From positions 682,001 to 746,000 of the forward strand of contig CM031553.1 of NCBI GenBank assembly GCA_018466975.1: 64,000 nt of DNA, written 5' to 3'. Under the pieces are notes generated by a model. That model worked only from the letters and a program-made list of their open reading frames with translations, made no database searches and had not been told where the DNA came from. Within the stretch, counting starts at the first letter, position 1, and each line of letters opens with the position of its first letter. Position numbers and translations under genes: made by a program. Origin of the DNA: Sparassis latifolia. Its lineage: Eukaryota; Basidiomycota; Agaricomycetes; Polyporales; Sparassidaceae. This document shows positions 44,638 to 55,700 of the stretch, piece by piece.

Positions 44638-46732
44638 ATGACAGACCTCACGGAGGACATTAGACGAGAGATTGGACAGGTATGCTTATTTTCACGCCGA
44701 TTCCGAGGATCTCGTCTTATGGAACTGCCGTCAGCACTTTGTCTTCGGGTTTCATGGGCACGACGTCAGCGACGATATCAGGATACTGATCTGTGACTAT
44801 TTCCTCGGGTAAGTAACCTGTAAAAGAGGACATATTATTATCTTAACTTGGTTTGTGCAGAAATGTAATACTCATGAAACGGAATGTCCAAAGTGTGCAT
44901 CTCTGGACTGGAAATCCGAGTCTACGATGTCAATGATGGCGGTGTGCAGGCATCGTGCAAGTCCGTGCTCTCGTTCGCAAGCTTCAGCTGCTTGCGAAGG
45001 AGGCTGGGCACAAGCGTCCACTCATGATCGGTATCGATCAAGAGAACGGTAAGTCCGTAATCCCCTCGCGAGTTATGTACGCTGTGATACACCCCCCTAG
45101 GCCTTGTCTCAGCGTTCAGTCTGTCGTTTACAGACGATGCTGGCACACAATTGTGAGTGTTTTCTTGTGCCCTCGGATGTGCATGATCTCTTCTACTTTG
45201 CAAGTCCTGGTGCCATGGCTCTCGCTGCATCTGGTTCCCCCGAACTAGCTGAGCGTGTTTCGCATGCAAGCGGACGGGAGCTACGATTAGCGGGTATCCA
45301 TTGGGCGTATGTCTTATCCAATACCTCCCCATGCGCAGCCGATTGATGGTGATGTCGTAGCTACAGCCCTGTAGCGGATATTAACTCGGATCCAAGAAAC
45401 CCAGTTATAGGTGAGTCTAATCGAGCTAATACTACAATACAGTGTCTGAATAATCGGCCAGGCGTGCGCTCGTATGGTGATGGTGTGTCGTGCCTCGAAC
45501 TGCAACCAGTTACAGTAAAGCTAATACTAGTCGCCTTTGCAGACCCGAATGAGGTTGCTCTCTACGTCCAGGCAGTAAGCCGCGGTTTGATATCTGCGAA
45601 AATCGCACCATCGGCCAAACATTTTCCAGGGCACGGAAACACGCATATTGATTCACATCTCAATCTTCCCCGCATAATGACCTGCCAAAAAGACCTGGCA
45701 GCGACAGAGCTCGTCCCGTTCCAAGCCCTGGTGGATAGCGGCATTCCTAGCATAATGACGGGACACATGGCTCTCCCGCTCATCACAGACGATGATACCC
45801 CCTGCTCCCTGTCGAGGCAGATCACCACTGGTCTCTTGCGCGAAGAGATGGGCTTCAAAGGCGTCATTGTCACCGACTGTCTCGAGATGGAGGCCGTCGC
45901 GAGTAAATATGGAGCTGAAGGCGGTGCTGTCATGAGTCTGCAGGCGGGCGCAGACATCGTCATGATCTGTCACCAATACAGCCGTCATATGGGAGCATTG
46001 GAAGCAGCGTACACTGCTGTGCGAGAGGGAAAACTGTCGATTGACGCATTGCGCGTTAGTGGCGTTAGGATCAACGCTCTGAAGGACGAGTTCGCAGGGG
46101 CTTGGGATGACGTGTTCTCGTCGGGGTTGGAGCCCGATGAGCTGTCTCGCCTGAAGCAGGAGAATATTTTGCTCGCCCAGCACGCGTACGCTCGATCAGT
46201 CGCTGTCATACGCGATCCTGTCGGCACCCTTCCTCTCAGCACCAACGGCCACGCTGTCCTATTCACTCCGCGTATGGAGAGCATCAACCTCGCTGTAGAC
46301 GATGCCGAGGGCAAGCTTCGTGACAGCCAGAGACGTCTGCGGAACACGGCGGGTCCGTCATACCAAGCCTTCGCCGCCTCGATCTCACAGCGAGTACTAG
46401 TTCCTGTGAAGCACATCGTCTACGCGCCAGACGAAGAGATCTCGGACTCGATAAAAGAGAGCCTCCGGGCAGCTACATCAGTCATCTTTGCAACCCGTAA
46501 TGGCCTCGACCATGGCGAGTGGCAAATTGGTGTCGTGCGCAGGGTTGTCGAGACTGTGGATTCAAGCAAGCTTGCTCTGGTCTCGACATGCGCACCGTAC
46601 GATCTTTTGGCTATGCAAGGAGTCAATGCGCCTTGTCTCGCTACGTTTGAATTCACTGTCCCAGCATTGAGAGCGGCAGTGGCAGTGATTTTCGGCGAGA
46701 CAACTGCAGTCGGAACAGTCCCAGTCAAGTAG
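44638..46732 (+). CDS. Glycoside hydrolase family 3 beta-N-acetylglucosaminidase (NagZ-like)
   Basis: Nine exons in phase, 44638-44679, 44735-44808, 44861-44892, 44950-45048, 45101-45152, 45205-45306, 45361-45410, 45462-45482 and 45543-46732, give 553 residues. The barrel domain shows DIRREIGQHFVFGFHGHDVS, GNVILMKRNVQS, PLMIGIDQENG, FPGAMALAASGSPE, YSPVADINSDPRNPVIGVRS, and the NagZ hallmark KHFPGHGNTHIDSH. The nucleophile aspartate is in GFKGVIVTDCLEM. A second alpha/beta domain follows (ARSVAVIRDPVGTLPL, VVETVDSSKLALVSTCAPYD). Members release terminal GlcNAc from chitin- or peptidoglycan-derived sugars. There is no signal peptide, so it is probably intracellular. The hallmark normally reads GHGDT; here the Asp is Asn. 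I chose ATG 44638 because the family starts just before this block; ATG 44614 would add eight residues. Confidence 0.9.
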
Positions 46733-47088
46733 AGATTGACGGCCACGATGAAGTGTGTCTGTACTTGTAAAACATATAGTATTGTACGGGAAATACCTTC
46801 CACAGCTCACGCAGCAGATCAGACATAGAGACAAGGAAATTGTGTAGTTAGTAAGTCGTCGCGAGAGAGCCTGGGAGACGTTGAGAGCCGGCGACGGTCT
46901 ATGGTATGCGGTACGCCAAGCCACGTGCACTTACCCCACACACTGTGACTGATGCTCTTTTGGGTTCAACGGCGACACAGCCTTCACGACCCAAATCAGC
47001 GCCGCCGAAGAGAATACTCTGGCTTTCCATCACCTCTTTTGTCACAGATTGTACGTGGAATCTTGCAGTTATCACTGCACCGGTCACG
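46733..47088. other. Intergenic region between the GH3 and LSB5-like genes
   Basis: 356 bp. A frame in phase with the next gene extends upstream to 46906 but has no domain and looks like 5' UTR. No other feature seen. Confidence 0.45.
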
Positions 47089-50000
47089 ATGAAGAGGCTT
47101 TTCGGGCGCGACAAGGCCAAAGGCAAGCCGGTCCCTGGCTCGAAGGACTTGGCTGCAGAGATCGCTCCTGGCGCAGAGGAAGTCCGTGCATTTTCACCTA
47201 TGCTGCGGTGGTGTTGACCCTGTCATAGAGCTACGCATATGTCTCTCATCCACCACATAATGCCGGGCGGGGCCAGTCAAGTCCTCTGTCGGTCGACGAG
47301 CATTGGCATATGGTCGACAATGATTCCCACACGTATACTGTGCGTTCTGCGATGTCAGGCGCCGGGTATTCACCTTCGCTGGCATCTACCCCCCTCCTTT
47401 CCGTACCCCGTGCTGTATCTCCGGTGGCCTCCAACCCCGTCTCACCTCAGCCCATGAGGTCTCCGAACCCAAGAGACCGCGATCGAGATCCAAATGCACT
47501 GAAGAAGAAGGGGGTGAACGGACCGAACGCCTTTGGTGCTATAGGCATTCTGAAAGCACTCGATCCCCACCCCGAACCGCCATTAATGCCGGAGCTCTCA
47601 GAGGACAGCTTGACTGAAGCATCGTTCAGGGAGGAGAAGAAGGAGCGCAAGAGCTTTTGGGATCGCAGCGGTTTGCGAGAGAAGGAGAAGGAGAGGGGAA
47701 AGGACAGAGAAAGGAGAGAAGAAGAGGCGCATGATGTGCTTACTAGGATGATAGGTGCGTGATGTATTGGCATAATCATGCCCGTGAAGCTAATATGAAC
47801 CATGATGCTACCTTTTCTTCATCTGCTGCTCTCATTTCACTTGTACCCGTGTTTTGGTGTACAGGCTATCTGACTGCGTCGGCCTCTGAGGATTGGTCTC
47901 TGGTTCTGGAAGTCTGCGAGAGGGCTTCTGCCAATGAGGTCAGTGCGAAGGAAGCCGCAAAGGCGTTACGAAGAGAATTCAAGTGCGTCAATATTTCTAC
48001 GATGTCTATGGACGGCGGTGTCGCGCTCTCCCGTGCCGCTTGTTCTGACCGCTATCCAGGTATGCTGAGCCAGCCGCGCAGCTGTCAGCGGCACGGGTAC
48101 GTACTCATACAAGACACCAGGCTGTCGAGCTCATCATCCTGAGTCGTAGCTTTGGGCAATTATGCTCCGAAATTCGTCCGAGATATTCATCTGGCAATGC
48201 ACTTCTCGCAAGTTCCTCGACACGCTAGAAGATGTGATTACATCCTCGCGAACATCACCCGTCGTTCGGGAACGTCTGTTAGAGGTGCTGGCCGCGGCTG
48301 CATACGCCAGTACGTCAAGTGTGTGATCGTTCAATCTCGAAGATATGTTTTGTCTTCATACCTATATGCTAACCCCAATTTCTGCAGGTAAGGACAGTGG
48401 TTTCCGTCACTTATGGAAGAAGGTCAAGCCGGCTGATAAACCAGACGAAGTGCGTGAATTGTATTGTGCTCTATTCGCCCATTTATTGAAACTGAGCCGT
48501 GCTTCATCGCATTTAGGGCATACCATTCGATGCCTCTGACGCAATGTTCCAACCTCCACCACGGCACCATTATGCATCACATCCTGACCAGCCACCACAG
48601 GTCCCCCCACGGCCACCCTCATCTGTATGTGTGTCTATTCTGGATCTGTTTTTCCAACTGACTGTCACTACAGGGTATACCGCACAAGAAAATATCTCGT
48701 CATCATGTTATACCCCCAGAAGAGGATATGCGACGTCTATTCCAGGAGTGCAAAGTGGGCCGGGGCAATGCTGCATTATTATCGGAATCACTCACGTATG
48801 CGAAACCCGAGGATCTGAAATCAAAGGACATTATTCGGGTACGTCTCTTGGTCCCTTCAGGGGCATGTGCTTACATTAGAAATACAGGAGTTCTACGCCA
48901 GATGTCGTGCCTCGCAAGAGCTGATCTCTGCTCAGATACCTTGGGCATTTGCGGGTGCCGAGCGGTCACGTCAAGCCACCGGACGAGCCGAAGTGCAGCA
49001 CAGAGATTTACGACCATCCATTGACTCGGACCACCCCACGGAAGAATCGGTTGAGTTGACACCAGAGGAGCATCTATTAGCTGCTCTGCTTGCTGCGAAC
49101 GAGGATCTGATGGAGGCTTTGAGAGTGTATGATGACCTAGAACGCGTTGGGTTAGAGAGGGAAATCGAAAGGGAGGCGGAGGACAGGAGTAGAAAGGAAA
49201 CGAGGATTGATAGGAGTGTAAGATTTCCCTTCCATCCTTCGATTTCTGTTACTCATACTCTTGGGTCGGTTTCAGCAACTTCGGTATAACGAGGCTGAAG
49301 ACTCCCTATACCTGGAACCGGGCTATCCATACCACGGTGGAGCTTCATCTTCTCGAAGTCCATCACCGTCGCTCTCTGCTTCGCCATCTCCGGCACCATC
49401 ATTCGTCATCACGCCGATGCACGTATCTCATAATCAGAATCATCCTCTGCCTGCTCTTCCTCATCATGGTGGCTCCACCGGGGGTCACCATCAGCAAACA
49501 GCTGTTCCGGCGCAAGGATCTATAGTATCCCTTGCACCACCACCACCGGCACCCATGGGGCCGCGTTCCTTCACTCACGGTTCACAGCGCTCTCGGACGC
49601 CGTCTCCCGAGCAGCCGGCCTATGTTGCGCGCAGTTCGTTGGAAGTGCGTCAAAATGGAACTGCACACGATCTGAACAGATTCCTTGTGCCGGACGTGGA
49701 TCCAGATGACGAGCGCACGCCCAAAAGACCGAGTGCGAAGGCTCTTGGCAAGCGCAGGATTATCGAGTCCGTTGAAGCAGATCGTGAGTATACCATTCTG
49801 TGTCTAACTTCTTCTGACATTTTTGGACAATGCTGCAGATCACGCGGACTCTGACGAGTTTTACTATGAGCACAACGAGGACACGATGCGTTCTTCGGAA
49901 GATCCTCTCGAGTCCGAGTCTGACGAGGGGCATCACCACCCATGGCACCAGCCGGTAAATTACGTATATGATGCCGCGGCGGAACTCACTCAGCAGCGTA

Positions 50001-50113
50001 TCCGAGAAGGGCTAGCCGCAGTGGCACTTGTAAGTGGTGTGCATTAATTCTGAGATGTGGAGGAAACACTACTAGTACTGTCACGCTCATTTCTGTAGAG
50101 TCTGTGTATGTAG
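47089..50113 (+). CDS. LSB5: Lsb5-like VHS/GAT-domain protein
   Basis: The start MKRLFGRDKAKGKPVPGSKD at 47089 is followed by a Ser/Pro-rich exon and a highly charged segment (EEKKERKSFWDRSGLREKEK). The VHS domain spans about 47730-48320 in several exons: LTASASEDWSLVLEVCERAS, KEAAKALRREFKYAEPAAQ, ARLWAIMLRNSSEIFI. A further helix block is KDSGFRHLWKKVKPADKPDE. A GAT-like three-helix region follows at about 48700-49200 (EEDMRRLFQECKVGRGNAAL, ELTPEEHLLAALLAANEDLM). The tail is Ser/Pro/His-rich and acidic (ADSDEFYYEHNEDTM). The last exon appears to be 50099-50113 (SLCM-stop). Lsb5 binds ubiquitin and the actin regulator Las17 and links endocytic cargo to actin and endosomes. The second exon's acceptor near 47276-47280 is not certain. 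Confidence 0.82.
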
Positions 50114-50256
50114 ATTAATTTCAAGGTAGGACTTACACGGTAGCATAAATTATCATGTTGTCAGCATATTAGTTTGTCGGTTAACTGAATACTTCGAATT
50201 ATGTAAATGCTCAATGTTCTGTATCCTAAACGGTTAGTCTTCATTGCACCTCCACC

Positions 50257-52619
50257 ATGTCCACCACGCTCGAAACCGACATATACGAAGGTATGTAGTG
50301 CATATATATGTCAAGTCATCAATTTAACATGTACAGATCTCTACGGTGACTCGGAGAATGTGGATAACAAGGACTCAATTCCGCCCACACAACCCGAGCA
50401 GGAGGAAGATGCAAGTCCGGAGCCTCCAGAACACGAGACGAGGATTGCTACGGGAGAAAATTCGTTACCTCCAAAGCCCACACAGTCTTCGGAGCTTTCA
50501 TATTCTGCCCAGATCGCGAAACAATTCTCCGCGTACAAGCAGACTCCCGCACAAGAAAGGCAACAGCGGTCATTCACACACTCGTCGACCAAACTTCTCC
50601 CTTCGAGTATTGACACAATTGACGGCAATGCGCAGGATGGCGCGTCAATGGCGCGCAGGCCGGTCCGGCCGTCAGAGATGAAAGACGAAGGGTGAGTTTC
50701 ATTCCTACGCAATTTGAGGTGACGACTTCCGTCGAGAAGGCGCTACCTCGAGCATAGTAACTTGTCGCAAAAGCTGTTGTGTTATATTCGTGTAATCCTG
50801 GTCGTACTCGCTATTCAGCGTCACACCTGGTCCGTACACCCTACGCTCTACACCAGTATTATCCCTACGTGCACGATACTTGCGCTACTCCAGATAGCTG
50901 CGCAACTTCACATAGCCGCACTATTCCAGATACTTGCGCAACTCCAGATAGCTGCACTATTCCAGATACCTGTGCAACTCCAGATACCTGCACTATTCCA
51001 GATACTTGCGCTACTCCAGAAGTGTGCTAACTTCGTTTGCCTCCATGGTCCTGTCTATGTCTGTGTCGTTCTGTCTACGTTACTGGCACTAATATTCTCT
51101 TAACTTCATCCTCGGTACTCTCGACATGTCACCGTACTTGTCTCCTACGATTTACGGCTCTGAATGTTAACTCCGCGATCTATGGTGCCCGCCTCGTCTT
51201 GCAGCAAACTGTTCGTGGGAGGTCTCAGCTGGGACACAACCGATGGTATACTCCACCTGCACGCGTATTCTGCATTGTTTGACTAATTGGTTGCATGTAT
51301 TATCCTTCCCGACCAGAGGGTTTGAGGAAATATTTCTCGGAATTTGGAAAGGTCGAGGACTGTACGATTTTGCGTGACCACGATGGGAGGTCTCGTGGAT
51401 TCGCCTTTCTCACCTTTGAAGATCCAAGTTCGGTCAATAATGTCATGATCCGGGAACATGTCCTGGACGGTAAAGCTGTACGCTGCGCGAGACGCTAGAT
51501 GCCTCCTGTACGACTTAACGTTTTATCAGATTGACCCAAAACGCGCGATTCCTCGTGAGGAACATCTGCGCAATACCCGGTATTTTGTGGGTGGACTGTC
51601 GCATGCTACAACATCTGAGTCCATGAAGGCCTTTTTTGGCACCTATGGCAAGGTCGTTGATGCTACCGTTATGGTGGACCGAGAAACTGGGCGATCAAAA
51701 GGTTTTGGATTTGTCACCTTCGAGGATGCGAGCAATACAGAGCAACTGGTCAGCAAAGGTCAACTTGTTCTGGATGACAAGGAGGTACGCTCGGTATTAC
51801 CGTATTCGCCCAGCTTACTCACTTCGTAACCATCGGTGATAGATCGAGGTGAAAGTAGCACAGCCCCGAAGTCAGCGCGACCTTGCACGAAGCACGAAGC
51901 CCACGCATGAGCCAGGCGTCATCGGTGTGGACACCGGATCATCAGCCTCTAGCATGGGCTTTGCGTCTCCTCAGCAAGCAACGATCAATCCCCAGCAGAT
52001 GGCCATGATGTACCAGCGTATGATGGGCCAAATGCCTATGGCAGCTGGTATGCCTGCGATGGGAATGAGCCCGATGGGTATGTCAATGCCCGCGTTCAAT
52101 GGCGGCAACGGCATGCCAGGCATGGTGTCCATGGGTCCGGTCAACCCTCAGATGAACGACTTCAGCATGGGCGGGAACATGGGCGGGGGCATGGGAAATC
52201 CAATGAACGGCGGGATGGCCGGAGGAATGGCCAGCGGCATGGCGAGCGGTATGGCTAGTGGGATGGCTGGTGGGATGGGAACAGGAATGGCTGGTGGCAT
52301 GCCCAGCGGAATGGGTGTCGGAATGGGCGGAGGCATGACCAATGGGATGATGGGAGGCATGGGTGGGAGCATGGGAGGCATTGGAGGTGTCATGGGCGCC
52401 GGGATGCGGATGGGTATGGGTCCTATGGCGATGAGCCCGCCAGCGATGGGCATGAGGCCTTTCATGGGCAATCCCGCTATGATGAGGCAAGGCATGAGTA
52501 TGATGGCGCCCATGAGCCCGATGGCCAGGGCACGCGGAGGAGCGATGATGAATACTGGAGTCGGCCCTGCAAGAAGTATGGCTCGTGGGCAGCACAGTTT
52601 TCATCCATACGCGCGATAG
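50257..52619 (+). CDS. HRP1: Hrp1/Nab4-like RNA-binding protein with two RRMs and a Met/Gly-rich tail
   Basis: Six exons in phase, 50257-50290, 50337-50691, 51205-51245, 51317-51477, 51530-51784 and 51843-52619, encode 540 residues. The acidic, Gln-containing N-terminus is followed by RRM1 (KLFVGGLSWDTTDEGLRKYF, then GRSRGFAFLTFEDPSSV). The linker DGKAIDPKRAIPREEH is diagnostic of the Hrp1/DAZAP1/Musashi group. RRM2 reads RYFVGGLSHATTSESMKAFF, then GRSKGFGFVTFEDASN. The C-terminus is a long Met/Gly/Ala low-complexity region (about 52160-52430) ending in an Arg-containing tail (MARARGGAMM, ARSMARGQHSFHPYAR) that may be methylated. Hrp1 is cleavage factor IB, binding UA-rich elements in pre-mRNA 3'-end processing and shuttling to the cytoplasm. 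Intron 2 is 513 nt, about eight times the local norm, and contains a minisatellite. Confidence 0.9.
50875..51018 (+). repeat. 18-bp minisatellite, eight copies, inside an intron of the Hrp1-like gene
   Basis: Eight contiguous 18-mers of consensus GATACYTGCRCWAYTCCA fill 50875-51018 exactly. First and last copies (GATACTTGCGCTACTCCA) are identical. Two alternating forms, with GCGCAACTCCA and GCACTATTCCA endings, suggest a 36-bp higher-order unit. One frame would translate as repeats of DTCATP/DxCTIP, but it lies between a clear donor (50692) and acceptor (51203-51204). Confidence 0.92.
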
Positions 52620-52751
52620 CGCTAGTACACCGTTTATTCACTCAATGTTGCTTATAGTATACCGAAGCTTAATCTCGTGCGGTCGAGGGGATGATAGGCA
52701 GGCTGTCCGGATGTATGATAAATTATAACATGCTATGTTTGCTAAATGGTC

Positions 52752-55700
52752 TCAGAACGAACGCAAAGATATCTGAGGTTTTGGAGCTTCCGTTGTAGGA
52801 CCCTTGTTGCCCAGTACCTGGCGAATTGACGCCTCCAACGTATCCCTCATTTCTGGACTTAATTTCCCTGTGGCCTCTTTGAATGCAGACGGGGATGCGG
52901 CGGCAAAAGACAGAAGCTGATTGACGCTTTGCGAATGCATCGACGATGGGGTGGTTCTCGCCGGGTCAAGAAGTAGGATGATGGAGGGCATCAGGATCCC
53001 AAGTGCTCGAGGACCTATGGAGAAGATGACACATCAGAATCTGACTGGCAGAAAGTTGGGCAACTCACGAATATCCTCAGCAATTGACAGGAATAAAGTC
53101 GAAAAGGCCTTGTATATCTCTCCGAGAATTGCTAGATGCTGCTCTGAGACAGTGCCCTCTATGCTTGATGCCGCTATCTTTACGAGGCATTCAATCATCC
53201 CTGGGAGCAATAACCTGGCACATTGACGCAGGGCGGCATTTCCGGAAGCAGACGCCATGATCAAGGTTTTAGTGCAGTGCGCTGCAGTTAACGACATCTT
53301 GTGGGATAGTCAGTACGAGCATAACACTCGAAGAGAAACTTCACCTCATCAGCTTCTATGAGCCTTTGAGATACAAGGAAGCAACAGTGATCGATGATAG
53401 CTGATGCCACCTTCACGGATGGAGAGATGACAGTCAAGACAAGGACAGAGGCTAGAAGATTGCTCTTGATCTTTCTGAACGAAATGGCACCCTGCCGTCC
53501 TCTGAAAATTCAACGTAAACACCTCAAGTAGACCGTACAGCTGCACCAAACTTACCTCATTTCATCAACGTTCACCAAGCACGCTGATAAGAGACCATGA
53601 ACAACTCGTTCATAATTGTCCTCAAGTTCCGCAAGGTTAGAAGGCCCTTCGAGCAAAGTTTTCAGCGATTGCAAGGTTGGTCCCACGAGATCAACTTCAG
53701 ATGTCTCGTTCCGGAGAAGTTCTGCGAGAGATTAGTTAGATTTCACGAATGAGCTAAATTGGATACCTACCGCTATATAAGGTGATAGCGACCGCCCTGA
53801 ACTGTTCCTTCGGAACGGGACCGAAGGTTAATGCTATGGTTGAAAATGTGTCGAAAGCAGCGTTGATCAGTGCGACCTTCTCCATCGGTGTAGATCCATC
53901 ATCTGAAAACATTCATCGGCATGAAGTAGATATGTCCAGCAAAAGGCATTACTCACGGACCACGCCATTCCGAGGACCTTTGATCGCCCTCCGCAAGACA
54001 TAGGCACAGATTCTCAGACAGTGGACTTGAGGTAGACTTAGAAGATCCTCTCGCGACATATGGCCGTTGCTACAAGTAGCAGAAAAGGGATCAGTGAGGA
54101 TGATAGGCGGAAGCTGCATTCACGCACGTCATTGTTTCAGCCTGCGTGGATGTCAAATTCTGTGAGAGACTCGCGAGCGTTTCCACGAGGTATATCTGTA
54201 CTCCTGAAGGTTCGGTCAAAGCCATACGATAGAACAAGTTGATCAGCTCGTCAAAGATGGGGCTTTCATTGAAGACATTGCCGCAGTACTTGTTTTGCAC
54301 GAGACACTTTAAGGCTCGTAGTGCGATAATAGATGTTCGCTGAGTAGCGATATCGGAATCTGATACAGACGCGACGAGCGTCTCATACACCAACCCGAAC
54401 ACAACGAAGAAGAAGGCAGTGGGTTCATCACGATGAGCTGGTACTTGCGACGTGTCAGTGGAGATGGAGTCCTGCCCATCCATGGCAGCTAAGATGTGTG
54501 GATCATCGGCAACCATAGCTGTGGCAACTGCTTGCAGAATGACCGGCCAAGCATCCAAATAGTACTATTGGAGTGTAAGACACAGGCAGCTCATGTAACA
54601 CACAGCACTGACCGGAAGAAGAACCTCCCTGCCTAGGCTGGAGTACGAAGAGTCTAAAGGTCCGGATGAGGAGTCGTCGAAGGCTTCCGTGTCTGCACGA
54701 ATGCTGGCATAATCTCTTAGGGATGCTATCCATAGTGAAGCAAGAGTCTTCCTGTATGGTTTGATGACATTAACAAGATATGACTGGAGACTGCTGGCCA
54801 CTTCGAGCTCTGCCCAGGCAGATAAAGTTGCAATGCGCAACATGACAGACGCATTCGGACTAAGCTCTGCGGCATCACCTAGAGACAACATTCCCGACTC
54901 TAGTTGTGTCGGATGAGTGAACAGCTGTTATTTCAGCCATAGCCCAAATCTGACCTTTAGACTGTTCGAGCGCAGACGTCAAAAGCTTCAGTATGCGTCC
55001 CATCCTATTGACATCCTTGACAACACCACAACCGACGAATACAGCACAAGCACCAATAGCAGAAGCCAGTATTTCCGGCGTCGAATCAGAGGAGAACGCT
55101 GGCGTGAGGGCGGCAGTGATAGGAGCCTGATGCTGTTCCAGCAGGAGAGATTCGCTGTAGTCAGGATCTGGTGTTTTCGCGAATACCTATAAACGAAACA
55201 TTAGCACCTTCGTAAAGTTAAGGATAAACGCCTCACTTCGATGATGTCCCGTAGTACAGTAAGGCCCTCGAGACGAATCTCAGTGACATGCGCAGCTGAT
55301 GCTGTGAATGCTATCTTGATAAGGTCCGGAACACGAGACACAAGCAAGCCGGCTACCGGAAGACCCTGACTTCGTGCAAACGCTAAGTCTAAGTGTTCTT
55401 TCCTGCTGGATTGTCTGACAATCATGCAGATACTATGCAAGCACTGCAAAGCAAATAATTGTGTTCTCCAACGAGATGTCGACCGTGCACCTCCAAAGGC
55501 ACCCGAGTCTTGAGCCGATCCTACACTGAGTGATTGTCCTTCGTCATCCAGAAGATCTCCGCGTTTAGCTGCAGCGTCTGCAACCTGTTGCGACGCAGTC
55601 GTTCGTGACATGATGCGTTGGCACAGATCGATCCAAGCGGAAGGATTATGTATGACGGTTTGGTGGAGCCAGCTCACGATGACATTGCGGACACCATCCA

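Noticed and set aside
50875..51018. CRISPR-like array
   Set aside because: The repeats are contiguous with no spacers, in a eukaryotic intron; a minisatellite.
50779..51030. Cysteine-rich repeat protein DTCATP...
   Set aside because: The frame only translates the intronic 18-bp minisatellite and lies between clear splice sites of the RRM gene.
52083..52604. 173-residue His/Ser-rich minus-strand frame
   Set aside because: Complement of the Met/Gly repeat tail of the Hrp1-like protein.
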